DNA of 64,000 bases from Saccharina japonica. Its lineage: Eukaryota; Sar; Phaeophyceae; Laminariales; Laminariaceae. Within the stretch, counting starts at the first letter, position 1. Each line of letters opens with the position of its first letter. A program made the translations under genes and the position numbers. The notes under the pieces were generated by a model, which saw nothing but the letters and a program-made list of their open reading frames with translations, made no database searches and was not told the origin of the DNA. Positions 23,631 through 34,820 of the stretch are shown piece after piece. The stretch spans positions 98,870 through 162,869 of the forward strand of contig MEHQ01001178.1 in NCBI GenBank assembly GCA_008828725.1, read 5' to 3'.

Positions 23631-25659
23631 CTGGAAGTAGACGGCGTTACGCAGCGAAGGGGGTGCGCGATCATATAAAATAGGGTACTCGACGAGTTTC
23701 GACGACGAAATTCTGGGATCTCACAGCTCATGTTTTTTTATTTTATTTTACATCAACAATGGTACTTCAAATAAGGAATATGTATAGTTATGTTTGTGAA
23801 ATTTTCGCACTTTTCGCAACTTTTCCTCTTCGCACGAGCACTTTTCGGCAAAACGCTAAGTACCCCGACACGGGAGGCCCGGCCGGACACAATTGGTCGA
23901 GGTTTGAGCTCGATCCGAGCACTGTAGCTCGCGTGGCGGGCGCTCAAAGTTTTTTTTCCCGCGGGAGTGGATAAGCCGATTTCCCTGGTTTCTCTGCGTG
24001 AGGCTTTTTTTTGTACGTACGTGCCAGTAAATAATACGTGATGTCCTCGTTGTTTGCCCTGATTTCACGAGCTGGTCATGCGCACACACAGGAGAGCGCA
24101 GACATATCGGTATACCACGACAGGTAGAAACAGAACATGCAGAGAGCACAACGTTACTACTCTGCATAAAGCACCAGCAGCAGGTAACACCGTGCCTGGG
24201 TGATACACCCATCTGCGCTGTACTGCTGTGGCTAGCTGTAGTTTATCGGAGCAAGCGGTCCGTCATCCACCATCTACCTTTCTGTTGTGCCGATATGTGT
24301 GACTGACCCACTCTCACCTTGGCCTGAAATGTAATGTTCGCTTTGATCAAATAGGAGTAAGTACCTCAACTGTTCATACGTACATATCTTTTTTGTGTTT
24401 CTTTCCTGAAGCTCACTTCAGAAATCTACAAGACATCAGACATATATTATGCAGCAAACACAAACGAGGTCACAGCCCCGCCTAGAAGCACAAGCAGCAG
24501 ACATTACTGTGGCGGGTCCCCGTTTACTGCTGTGGCTATTAGTGGTTGCTTCATCGGAGGCTTGCATCCGTCATTAGCAATCGCACCACACCTCTCTCTC
24601 TTTCTGCGCTGCTGCCTGCTGCCTGCCTGTGCTTGCATGGTGTATGTGCGGCCTGTGCGTGCATCTGGCGCAAGCTCGCGACAAATAATACTGTAGCCGG
24701 TATTTGGGCAAATCATTTTTTTATGTTTAATTATTTATTTTCAGGTGCGGGGGTGCAATTTGGGCAAAACAAAAAATAATTACTGTAGATCGCATTTCCA
24801 ATTTTATTATTTCGTACCAGAAATAGAGTTAATTAATTATTTCGGAGTTCGGGCACACGATAAACCCAGACCCCACATATATAAGACAAACACAAACACA
24901 AACCAAGTGGATTTCTTACGTAGTAGGCAGGTGTGGTCGAGAGTTTCAGCCCCTTCTTCGATGCATCCTTTTCTACTTCTTTGCAAATAATCTATCCCAC
25001 CACTACTGCTGTACGAGCACTGCTGTGTCCCATGTGTNCACGTGTGCGTGCGTGTGCGGTGTGTGCTGTGTGTCATAGACCTTCCATGACCTTGAGCGCC
25101 ACAACAATAAACTATTGACAAATATGATGAAATGTTTGGCGGGGTCATTAACAAAAATCTCTGAGAACGATCGAGTCAATCGTAGTAATGGTTCCATCAT
25201 ATTTCCGAGTGTGTTTTATCCCAGAAAAATGCAGGTGCAGTTTTTTAAATAATACTTGTACAGCAGTAATACGCAGATTCATACGTCGTATTTATGTAAT
25301 ACAGTACCGTATACAATATGATATGCGTATGATACAATATCGCATGTTGTTGTATTAATAGTAGATTCTCGATTTGTCCTTGCGCCACTCCCCTAGGCAC
25401 GTCCCGGAGGGGAACCTTGTATATACGTATACATATCGTACATGAGGAAATCAAACACCCGTAGCATGCGCGGTCCAAGTATTACACACAGCTTGCAAAT
25501 GGTATCTTGAGTTTATAGACAAAATCCCCGATCTCACGGCTCATGTTTTCTAAATTTCAAAAGTATTCATATGGGCCCACACTTTGGCACTGAGATTAAC
25601 ATTCACATGTTCACACATTGGCAGGGCCAACCGAGTACAACACGGCAGTCGCAGACAGC

Positions 25660-25881
25660 CCGTATGCAAGTCCGCCTCAGAGGCGGTTCTTAGCAGGATG
25701 CAGCTCACCCTCCATGCGACTCGCCCAATACGCCACGGCGCTTCGCAAAGCTTGGTGCAAGTAATGTCTGCCTGGTTGGTGAAAACCCAATGTGCTCCGT
25801 CCCGGCATTGTAGGGATGCGAGGGTCTATGGTCATACGACTACGGCCGTGCACGACATGAGTACCCCTCCCCCACCACCCA
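25660..25881 (+). mobile_element. Poly(C)-ended retroposon (unit B)
   Basis: Unit B copy of the 17555 element, including the interrupted C tail. Confidence 0.75.
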
Positions 25882-26268
25882 CAATTTCATGCCCGCGGCC
25901 GCTGCAGCTGCTGGGGCTATTGCTGTTTCCTTCACCACCGAAGGCACGTTATTGCAACGCAGCCGTAGGGAACCACGTGATACCCGACGCTACAACAGAA
26001 CACCGACAGCGGAAGGGAGGGCGTTTCCCATTCGACCCGTTTATAGCTGCCTGCCCCCCCGCTTTGTTTTTTCAAAACACTGAAGAAATAGATGAGAGTG
26101 GGGCCATTTTGGCAGTACAGATGTACATATATACAACGAGGGGTTTATAGCCCTTTTATACGTTAGCTGCTGCTGCGCCCACGTCCTTAGGGTCGTTTTT
26201 TTATCGTACAGCAGTGGGTACCCCTATTTGAGAGCGCCCCGTGACGTTAAGCCAAAACGAGCGCCCTT

Positions 26269-27068
26269 GAGCGACGACTCTCGCATCCATCGACGAGTCA
26301 CAGTTTTCGCGGGGTATAAACGTCCGCCCGTCGATACCCCGACCTTTGTTCCACCGCCAGCCAATCAAGGTCAAAACGTCAAATAGAGCTGCCGGGCTTG
26401 CAAGCAACCGTTTGTTCTGTCATATCCCTGTCAAGGGACTGTTCGGTCGCGTCTCAAGTCTCAGCGCCCCCGCCCGCGGTGCGCTGCAACAACAGCAGAG
26501 TGAAACAAAAAATTAGCATCGTCTTTTCGGAGATGATCCTTATGAGCATAAAAAAATAAAATTAACGCCTGCAGCGGTAAGAATACGAGAGTTTCCTTCG
26601 CGCTTCCTCTCAAAGGGATGCAATGCCTGTCGGACCCCCCCCCTACCAAAACTAAATACTGCAGAGCGGCAGGTAAAACCACTTATAACTCCCTCTCCCC
26701 TATCACAAGTCACAAAAAACTCGCGCCCAAGGCACCAAAAACGGCAGAGTGCCCGGTAGGACAGGACATCCGGCCTGAAACCAACCAAACACAAAAAAAA
26801 TGAACCCAACCGGAATCCACTCAATCAAGTCTGAGCATTATTGGGAGGAGTGGTAGTTGTCGAGCTGCTCGTATTCCTGCTTGACCCTTTCTTCCATCAG
26901 TGCCACAAATTCGTCCTTTGGCATTTTCTTCTGGCCAGGCAGCGGCAGCACCTCTTCGCCGAAAGCGATGCTCGCCGGACCTCTGTCCGCCTGTCGCCGC
27001 TCGCCGAGCTCCTTGTTTACCTGGAAGTAGACGGCGTTACGCAGCGAAGGGGGTGCGCGATCATATAA
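26269..27068. repeat. Large duplication, partial unit C
   Basis: Matches 14778-15577 of unit A. It starts inside the CGAGAGCGACGACTCTCG palindrome and stops just after GATCATATAAA, where sequence corresponding to about 14684 resumes. Confidence 0.9.
26838..27020 (-). CDS. ATS1: Plastid-type GPAT, last exon (copy 3 of 4)
   Basis: Same exon and acceptor as at 15350-15532. The unit breakpoint at 27068 lies only 48 bases upstream of the acceptor, so its intron side is a chimera, and a longer minus-strand frame (26838-27263) arises by reading across that join. Confidence 0.7.
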   Translation of the reverse strand, partial: VNKELGERRQADRGPASIAFGEEVLPLPGQKKMPKDEFVALMEERVKQEYEQLDNYHSSQ

Positions 27069-27739
27069 AGCGAGCGAGAGAAGCTGAGTGCATCGGTCCC
27101 ACTTTGTTGCGAGAAATTCGGCTGTGCAGCATATAATCTCCCTACTTCGTGTTGGCTTGACGCCCGAGAGCGACGACTCTCGCATCCATCGACGAGTCAC
27201 AGTTTTCGCGGGGTATAAACGTCCGCCCGTCGATACCCCGACCTTTGTTCCACCGCCAGCCAATCAAGGTCAAAACGTCAAATAGAGCTGCCGGGCTTGC
27301 AAGCAACCGTTTGTTCTGTCATATCCCTGTCAAGGGACTGTTCGGTCGCGTCTCAAGTCTCAACGCCCCCGCCCGCGGTGCGCTGCAACAACAACAGCAG
27401 AGTGAAACAAAAAATTAGCATCGTCTTTTCGGAGATGATCCTTATGAGCATAAAAAAATAAAATTAACGCCTGCAGCGGTAAGATTACGAGAGTTTCCTT
27501 CGCGCTTCCTCTCAAAGGGATGCAATGCCTGTCGGACCCCCCCCCTACCAAAACTAAATACTGCAGAGCGGCAGGTAAAACCACTTATAACTCCCTCTCC
27601 CCTATCACAAGTCACAAAAAACTCGCGCCCAAGGCACCAAAAACGGCAGAGTGCCCGGTAGGACAGGACATCCGGCCCGAAACCAACCAAACACAAAAAA
27701 AATGAACCCAACCGGAATCCACTCAATCAAATCTGAGCA

Positions 27740-27922
27740 TTATTGGGAGGAGTGGTAGTTGTCGAGCTGCTCGTATTCCTGCTTGACCCTTTCTTCCATC
27801 AGTGCCACAAATTCGTCCTTTGGCATTTTCTTCTGGCCAGGCAGCGGCAGCACCTCTTCGCCGAAAGCGATGCTCGCCGGACCTCTGTCCGCCTGTCGCC
27901 GCTCGCCGAGCTCCTTGTTTAC
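27740..27922 (-). CDS. ATS1: Plastid-type GPAT, last exon (copy 4 of 4, nearest the preceding exon)
   Basis: Same sequence and acceptor as the other three copies. It is the closest to the upstream exon at 35861-36072, leaving an intron of about 7.9 kb, so it is the most likely partner if the assembled order is right. Function and domain notes are given under 15350-15532. Confidence 0.75.
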   Translation of the reverse strand, partial: VNKELGERRQADRGPASIAFGEEVLPLPGQKKMPKDEFVALMEERVKQEYEQLDNYHSSQ

Positions 27923-28310
27923 CTGGAAGTAGACGGCGTTACGCAGCGAAGGGGGTGCGCGATCATATAAAATAGGGTACTCGACGAGTTTCGACGACGA
28001 AATTCTGGGATCTCACAGCTCATGTTTTTTTATTTTATTTTACATCAACAATGGTACTTCAAATAAGGAATATATACGTATACATATCGTACATGAGGAA
28101 ATCAAACACCCGTAGCATGCGCGGTCCAAGTATTACACACAGCTTGCAAATGGTATCTTGAGTTTATAGACAAAATCCCCGATCTCACGGCTCATGTTTT
28201 CTAAATTTCAAAAGTATTCATATGGGCCCACACTTTGGCACTGAGATTAACATTCACATGTTCACACATTGGCAGGGCCAACCGAGTACAACACGGCAGT
28301 CGCAGACAGC

Positions 28311-28532
28311 CCGTATGCAAGTCCGCCTCAGAGGCGGTTCTTAGCAGGATGCAGCTCACCCTCCATGCGACTCGCCCAATACGCCACGGCGCTTCGCAAA
28401 GCTTGGTGCAAGTAATGTCTGCCTGGTTGGTGAAAACCCAATGTGCTCCGTCCCGGCATTGTAGGGATGCGAGGGTCTATGGTCATACGACTACGGCCGT
28501 GCACGACATGAGTACCCCTCCCCCACCACCCA
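28311..28532 (+). mobile_element. Poly(C)-ended retroposon (unit D)
   Basis: Third copy of the 17555 element, carried in the last duplication unit. Confidence 0.75.
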
Positions 28533-28919
28533 CAATTTCATGCCCGCGGCCGCTGCAGCTGCTGGGGCTATTGCTGTTTCCTTCACCACCGAAGGCACGT
28601 TATTGCAACGCAGCCGTAGGGAACCACGTGATACCCGACGCTACAACAGAACACCGACAGCGGAAGGGAGGGCGTTTCCCATTCGACCCGTTTATAGCTG
28701 CCTGCCCCCCCGCTTTGTTTTTTCAAAACACTGAAGAAATAGATGAGAGTGGGGCCATTTTGGCAGTACAGATGTACATATATACAACGAGGGGTTTATA
28801 GCCCTTTTATACGTTAGCTGCTGCTGCGCCCACGTCCTTAGGGTCGTTTTTTTATCGTACAGCAGTGGGTACCCCTATTTGAGAGCGCCCCGTGACGTTA
28901 AGCCAAAACGAGCGCCCTT

Positions 28920-28994
28920 GACCCATTCAGAACTGAAAAAAAATATCCCACACTAATTCCAAGTAGTTTTTACCCAAATTCGTGGGACCAATTC
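28920..28994 (+). mobile_element. Short MITE, CCCATTCAGAACTG family
   Basis: Starts ACCCATTCAGAACTGAAAAA directly after the end of duplication unit D. Contains TCCCACACTAATTCCAAGTA and ends GTGGGACCAATTC before TTAA. Related copies lie at 48207-48287 and 35634-35713. Confidence 0.6.
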
Positions 28995-28998
28995 TTAA

Positions 28999-29087
28999 CC
29001 CCTTTAGGACTGCAGTCCCGTTTTGGGGACAATCCACTCTAATTCTGAGTAATATGTCCCCAAGACGGGACTCCAGTCCTACAAGGG
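28999..29087. mobile_element. piggyBac-like MITE with TTAA target
   Basis: 89 bp between two TTAA sites (28995-28998 and 29088-29091). The ends are inverted: CCCCTTTAGGACTGCAGTCC and, in complement from the right, CCCTTGTAGGACTGGAGTCC, extending into CCGTTTTGGGGAC. A TTAA target and CCC ends are typical of the piggyBac superfamily. No coding capacity. Confidence 0.75.
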
Positions 29088-29257
29088 TTAAGGGGTTAAC
29101 TACACATTTGCTCGTTTCTGTAGTGAGCAATACATAGCTTTTACTGAAGGCGGGACACGGCGATGTGACTGATAGCTTTAGAATCCCGAATGCTCTTATC
29201 TTGGGCGCTCGTAAATCGGGGTACCCACCACTGTATTACCAAAAATAAAAAGGGTTC

Positions 29258-29690
29258 GATTATACGTTCATGGGACAGAATGCTTGGAAATATAGTGATG
29301 TCACTTTTGCAGCATCGCACGGAAAGGGTTTCATATGATACCTTTTTTTTGTTGCTGCCCGCGCTATAACGTTTTTGGGGGGATAATACTTGAAGAATTA
29401 TATTTAGAGCGGGGCCATTTTTGCAGTACTGATTTTTTTTAGGGTTTCGAAACCCTTTACCAGGTATATATATTTTTTAGCTGCTGCTGATGCTACGCTT
29501 CACATGTTTTCGGGGACATGATGGCTGCAAAGATATAGAACAAGGATCATTTTTGCAGTACAAAAAAAATGGGAAGGGGTTGTTTTTTGGGACAAAATAC
29601 TTGGAAATAGAGCAGGGTCATTTTTGGAGTACTCTTGTGTATGTACACACACATACAAGGGCTGTTCTCAAGGGTCGTATACGCATACAA
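29258..29690. repeat. Degenerate tandem repeat, unit about 110-130 bp
   Basis: Recurring order of motifs: ACTTGGAAATATAG, GGGGCCATTTTTGCAGTAC, a GGGTTT...ACCC block, then GCTGCTG. About four diverged units. The end of duplication unit D (about 28738-28860) carries one more related unit. Confidence 0.55.
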
Positions 29691-29699
29691 GGGAATATG

Positions 29700-29795
29700 T
29701 GCCCCCCCCCCCCCCACGCCTTGTAGGGAAAAAGGGTCTATGGTCATACGACTACGGCCATGCATGCCTATGAAGTATAACCCCCCACGCCCCCA
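29700..29795 (+). mobile_element. Poly(C)-ended retroposon fragment
   Basis: A C run at 29703-29715, then CCTTGTAGGGAAAAAGGGTC, GGTCATACGACTACGGCCAT and a short C-rich tail. Confidence 0.55.
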
Positions 29796-30559
29796 CGGCG
29801 ACTGGGCTGTGATGAAGCAGCTAAATCACTACCAAGTATTAGTAACACGCGTGTGTTTGGGTCCCTGTATTGCATGCGCCATTTCATTGTTTAAGACCAT
29901 TTTTCTCGAAATATTTTACATAATTTGGCATTCCCTTCTACTCCTTTCCCAGAAGAAAAAAGTGAGATTTGGGAGTAATAAAGTTGGCTCCTCCAATCTC
30001 TCCTGACTACGGCGGGTACCACCCTCCTCTAGCCAAGGTATTAAATGAGCGTAAACGACGCTGACAACCCTTATTATGGCACTTTAAGCTCGTACGCATA
30101 GGGACGAATCTTATTCTTGGTACGTAATCAAACTTTTGGTGCCTTCGGAACCGCCGAACTCTTGATAATCCAACATAAGAGGCATCCGTGCATACTAACA
30201 TGCTCAACACTGGAGGTACAACAACACGGATGGGCTGGACGTTACCCGTACACCACGAAGAACAGCCAAAAAAAATGGGGAAGAAAAAAAAAAAAAAAAA
30301 AAAAGAAGACGCCAGCCGTATTGTAATTTTTAGGTATCGATACCATTAAAAAAAAATATATATATATATACAAGGGGGGCTTCGCCGCGGCGGGCTGACG
30401 CCCGCCTGCGGCTACGCTCAATTCCCGTAACGGCGAAGAGTAGGAGAGGTAGAATAATAGGTAAGCTTAGGGCGCACAAAAGCAACTACGTACTGCCAAG
30501 GGGTGTACAATTAATTAATAACATCACAGGGCATCCACAGGCACCCAATGAGAAACACT
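29796..30559. other. No gene seen
   Basis: Includes an A run (30283-30304), an AT run (30355-30370) and a GC hairpin, GGCGGGC/GCCCGCC, at 30397-30414. Nothing coding is recognised. Confidence 0.4.
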
Positions 30560-30728
30560 ACAGTAATTCTAACCCAGGCTGGGTTTCTTATTTACTCGAG
30601 GGAGGGTGCGTTCTATACTAAATTTTAATTTTCATTGTAACGGTTCCCGAATTTATTATTTCCTTGTAAATCTCAGTCAGGGTTGTTACTACCCTGTTTC
30701 AAATTAATAAGTGTCCTGTACTACTGCT
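30560..30728 (-). mobile_element. MITE, CAGGACACCT family, reverse copy
   Basis: Complement of the family: AGGCTGGGTTTCTTATTTAC, GTGCGTTCTATACTAA, TTCCCGAATTTATTATTTCC, then AAGTGTCCTGTACTAC at the end. Confidence 0.65.
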
Positions 30729-31517
30729 ATACAGCAGCAGTAGTACTTCAACCATTTACATTATTAATAGTTCGTTTGTATGTAATGATGGAAATATATT
30801 GACGGTGAAGTACTGCGAGCTGAGTACTGCTGTATTCAAGAACACATGGGGTGGCCGTTGTGTGTGTGTGTGTGTTTTTTATTGTATTTTTCTCCTGGAG
30901 AAGCACGACACTTTCTTTCTGTCTTTCGTTATCGTTTGTGTTTGTTTATTGAGATCTGTTTTTTTTTATTTATTTTTATTAGTGTTCCCTTTTTGCATTT
31001 TCTTTTCGTTTTTTCTCTTTCACGCAGCTGGGTTGCCAGCAGAGATGGTCGTGCCTGTCGTATACAGCATTGCATTGTCTCCTCTGCTGCGTACTGCATT
31101 GCAGCGTAGTATCTCTGTGTCGTTGTTTTGTGACCACATAACTGGTCAGTGGTATCTCTCTAGGATGAAGAATCGGCACAGACACTACAGCCGTGGGTGT
31201 GCCGGATGTCGACGGGTAGAAAGGACGGAAACACACAATGATGAACAGCTGCAGTATAATAGCGAACGATAACAGAAGAACATATATATACACATATCAT
31301 ACTCATAAAGAGAGACTCACATGCATATCCCTGGTATATACGTATTTACAGTACATTTATAGTACCGAAATAAGCATACTTGGCGAAGCACGGGTGGAAC
31401 TTTATATACGACCAAATAATTACGCCAGCTGTACCGGAAACAACTACGTACACGTTCCACCCAGATTGATATTATACTCGTACATTGTACCGTAAGGTTT
31501 TACTTCGTACTCGTACG
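30729..31517. other. No gene supported
   Basis: A 157-codon plus-strand frame (30799-31272) crosses a TG repeat and T-rich runs and has the composition of chance sequence. No splice-bounded coding block was found. Confidence 0.35.
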
Positions 31518-31804
31518 AGTGCACCTAAAACCCTGATCCCACGACCGATACGTGAGAGGACGGTTCGCGCTTCGCGCTCTCGATGTGTTTCACCGTACTC
31601 CCACCAGGGCCTGTTCCCACCCGGATCTGATCTCATTTATCACTCTGCTCCCATCCACAAGGTGCAGAAATCCAATCAGCCCTCCGCAGGAGCCGCCGGG
31701 GGCCGTGAGCTCGAAGCGTGAACCGTAAATCTAGAGCGCGAAGCGCCAACCGTCGAAGCGTCATCCCACGTAAAGTGTTGTGAGATCAGGGTTCTTGGTG
31801 CACT
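31518..31804. mobile_element. Inverted-repeat element with AGTGCACC ends
   Basis: 287 bp. The left end is AGTGCACCTAAAACCCTGAT and the right end in complement is AGTGCACCAAGAACCCTGAT. Homology between the arms continues through TACGTGAGAGGACGG and a CGCTTCGCGCTCT block. No target duplication is clear and no coding capacity is present. Confidence 0.65.
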
Positions 31805-31929
31805 ACGCGTACCCATTAAAACCAATATGATAACAATCTGGGTGTACAATCATTTCAACCGAGCTGGGTGCACGGGTTTGTTTCGGAAGCACAGCAGCAA
31901 CAGAACACACAGGCACTCGTATGCGACGA

Positions 31930-32036
31930 CAGCAGCAGCAGCAACGGCAGCAGCAACAGCAGCAGCAGCAACAGCAACAACAGCAACAACAGCAGCAGCA
32001 ACAGCAGCAGCAGCAGCAGCAGCAGCACAGCAGTAA
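31930..32036. repeat. CAG/CAA triplet tract
   Basis: Imperfect CAGCAGCAA triplets, part of a wider triplet-rich region reaching to 32520 (GCCACC and CTGCTG runs). Open frames on both strands follow from the triplet repeat and are not called as genes. Confidence 0.85.
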
Positions 32037-32039
32037 CAT

Positions 32040-33200
32040 TTCAGAGCAGCGGCTTCGGCAGCGGCAGTAGTGGCGGTGGAGGCGGCGGCTGTACACTAAG
32101 CATTTGTGTGCACAGTTGTCGCAGCAGCACCAAAAAAAGAAGAGCCCACAAAAAAACGTCGACGCATCAAGTCACCCCGCGTGGTGTTTATACATATGCT
32201 TTGACTTCCCCTGCTGCTGCTCCTGCTACTGCTGTGCCGCCGCTCGACCCCAGCCACCTCCACTGCCGCCACCTCCGCTGGCGCCACCTCCACCACCGCC
32301 GCGCCACCGCCGACGCCGCTGCTGCTGCTGCTGCCGCCGCCGCTGCTGCTGCGGTTGTCACTCGCTCTTTTTTGCGTGCGTTCTGAACAACACAGAACGA
32401 AAAACAGTCTGCTGTGTGTGCCAGGTTGTGCTCCGCGATGTGCTCCGCGCTGCATCGCGGGTCATGGGGCAGCAGCAGCAGCACAGCATATCAGCAGCAG
32501 CTCGCAGCAGCAGCAATGGGGGCGAAGTCGCGGCAGCGGCAGCGGCAGCGACCAGCTCCCCTTTGCAGAGTCGGGCTGTTTTTTTGTGCCTCCGTTGCAC
32601 AGCGTTGCTTTCTACAGCAAGCAGTAAGCAGCGTACCAAGCAGCGTACTGGTACCTGCTTGCTGCTGCTGCACCCATTTCTCCCAGCAACTAGAAAATCG
32701 TGCCGAGTGAGCCGTCAAGTCCATTACACTTCCGTAGCGCTGGGTGCAGAGTTATCAACTTGGTGGAGCTCGGCCATAGTTGGGGTACAGCAGTAGTTCA
32801 TGACCTTGAGTGGCCAGACGGGGCGGTGCAATGGGATTATCCTTCAAGCATATTTTAGATGACTGCACTCTCATCATGTAAAAAGTGCCCGCATGACTCT
32901 TCCACAAAGATTTAAGAATTCGTGCTGTACTACAGTACGTATGAACGCCGAGTTTGAAAGGTGCCTATTGTTGAAAGTTGCTGCGTCCACCACCCTCCTA
33001 TTCATGATACGAGCACACCGGAGAGGCCCTACCCGGTGCGAAGCCGGTTGGTGGGTACGATGGCGAATTACTGTAGTCGACCGACAACGTGCACCGCATC
33101 GCAAGAAAACAATCCCGACATGCTTACGAGAAACTCATTCAGTTTTTTTTGTCGATCGCAAGGTCTAAAACACTAGGAAATCATCCTGCACGGGACTGTC
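32040..33200. other. Triplet-rich region, no gene supported
   Basis: Frames of up to 230 codons on both strands overlap each other and consist of alanine, glutamine, proline or cysteine runs. A shared coding origin from a decayed low-complexity protein is possible but unsupported. Confidence 0.35.
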
Positions 33201-33254
33201 AGAAAAGACGACGTACGTTCACATGGCGAGCCTGTGACAAAGAGGCATGAAATC

Positions 33255-33425
33255 CTAAAACAAACATAGCCCCGTGATCCTCGTGTTGGGAACCGCCGAG
33301 ACCGCCCTTGGTAGAGTAGGCAGAGCAGGGGTCGGCGAGCACGATGAGGGAGTTGCGTGCCACGAGGTGGTCCTCATCGCGATATATGGCGAAAAAGGCT
33401 CAAATCTACGTCTAAGAAAAGCTGT
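33255..33425 (-). CDS. Possible exon, unrecognised
   Basis: The minus strand has a stretch with GC-rich third positions encoding RDEDHLVARNSLIVLADPC followed by a glycine-rich segment (STKGGLGGSQ). It is open from a possible acceptor after TTTGAG near 33402. No convincing donor is seen at its end, and the plus strand is also open across it. It lies inside the presumed last intron of the GPAT gene and does not resemble any part of that enzyme. Confidence 0.2.
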   Translation of the reverse strand, partial: TAFLRRRFEPFSPYIAMRTTSWHATPSSCSPTPALPTLPRAVSAVPNTRITGLCLF

Positions 33426-33429
33426 CGAG

Positions 33430-34768
33430 CTCTCTGGGAGCAGCAGCCGCAATTTTGTACATGTATTTATATAATAAAAATAATCATAACATGTAGTTAC
33501 CGGTATAGGACAGGAAGTCTAAGACATGGTGGGTTCGACTCTGGTGGTCACAACGCGAGTGTTAAGGAATGGATGGCCAGGGGTGGCTGCTTCCTACGAG
33601 CAGTGGTGTTTTTTTTTTGTCGATAACACAGTAGAAGTCCTGATTCCGACCGTCTAGGTTTTTTTTTCGGAATGAAGATGGTCGTTATAACGGAGAGTTG
33701 ACGTGTGCACTGGGTATGCTTCTGGTCGATGGTTAGTTGTAGTAAGCTAAAATCAGCTTTGGAGATGGACGCACTGCTACTGTAGTGTGCCACAAAAGTA
33801 AATCGATGGGATACGCATACTCGTACGTACATGTATATAGAACGAACACCTTGTATTATACTCGGATAGCACACAGTAGTACTGAGTGGCATTGAGCAGA
33901 CACAAAGCCGTTTGTCTGCCTCTTCTGCCTCTTCATCGGACACAAACGGTGCCAGAAAAATCAGTACTTGCTTGGTCTACGGTGACTTCGGAACCGTACG
34001 AGTATACTCCACACTCCACACGGCTGGTCCCAAAAAGGATGACATGAATGCTGTAAGGGTACTATTCGCGGCAGTCGCACTCGCAGCGTCTAACATACGT
34101 ATCACTAGTAGGAATATAACCATGCGCATACCTACCGTACATGTTCCAGTCCAACTTGAAACGCTACGTAGGGCTATTTCCAAAAGGTAACAGTATAGTG
34201 CTCTCCCCCTTTCGCGAAATTACTTGTAGCTCAAGTAGTTAATTAATTCATGAAATATAAGTACTCCACAACGCTGATGTCTTAAAAGGGGCGCACGCTA
34301 CAGCAGTATAAGAATACCGCCTAAATACCCTTCGCAGCAGTCGCACTCACAACGTCTAACACACGTATTTATATCAAAAGTAGGAATGCTGAGCGTTCGA
34401 CTAATAAAACCCCCGCAAGACGATACGAGTAGAGGACATCAGCAACCGCTGCTGGTGTTGACCTCGGCTTGCGTCGCCAAGCGGCAGCAGCAGCAGGAGC
34501 GGCGTGATTCAACACGTGCGGCGGGATTCCGAGCGCTGAACTCGGCAAAAGGGGTCCCGGTCCGCGTTTGTTTTTTTGCAAAAACAAAATATCACTTGAA
34601 TGAAGAATGGAGTTATCTCAAGTCACTATTTCCAAGTCAAAACGTAAATTTCCGCGGGGTGGGTGGAAATGAAATGCCCAAAGGATACTCGCACCCTACC
34701 TGTACTCGTACATAGCTCTCGACGAACGAGAGCGGTATCAACGCGATTCTCATTGCGATTCTATCGTA
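33430..34768. other. No gene seen
   Basis: Non-coding, with a near-repeat of GCAGTCGCACTC(A/G)CAACGTCTAACA at 34072 and 34337. Nothing else is supported. Confidence 0.35.
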
Positions 34769-34820
34769 TGGGGGGGGGGGGGGGGGGGGGGGCTCATATC
34801 GTGCACGGCCGTAGTCGTAT
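34769..34820 (-). mobile_element. Poly(C)-ended retroposon, 3' fragment
   Basis: A G run (34770-34792), then CTCATATCGTGCACGGCCGT. Only the 3' end of the family is left. Confidence 0.6.

Larger units (their letters stand above)
18167..26268. repeat. Large duplication, unit B
   Basis: A second copy of 10079-18165. Most of it is identical to unit A, but small indels cluster around 22150-22790 and 23820-25320. Ends at the same GCGCCCTT. Contains a single N at 25038. Confidence 0.95.
27069..28918. repeat. Large duplication, partial unit D with internal deletion
   Basis: 27069-28073 matches the segment starting at about 14685 of unit A. At about 28073 (AATAAGGAATAT) it jumps to about 17318 and runs to the common end GCGCCCTT at 28918. 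Roughly 1.6 kb present in A and B is missing. The jump lies at a shared short TATA-rich stretch. Confidence 0.9.

Noticed and set aside
10079-26268. The 8.1-kb units as long terminal repeats of a giant element
   Set aside because: They abut directly with only an N between them, leaving no interior, and hold a host exon and several separate retroposons.
32104-32796. 230-codon plus-strand frame with cysteine and proline runs
   Set aside because: It lies in triplet-rich sequence with equally long frames in other phases. No recognised domain.
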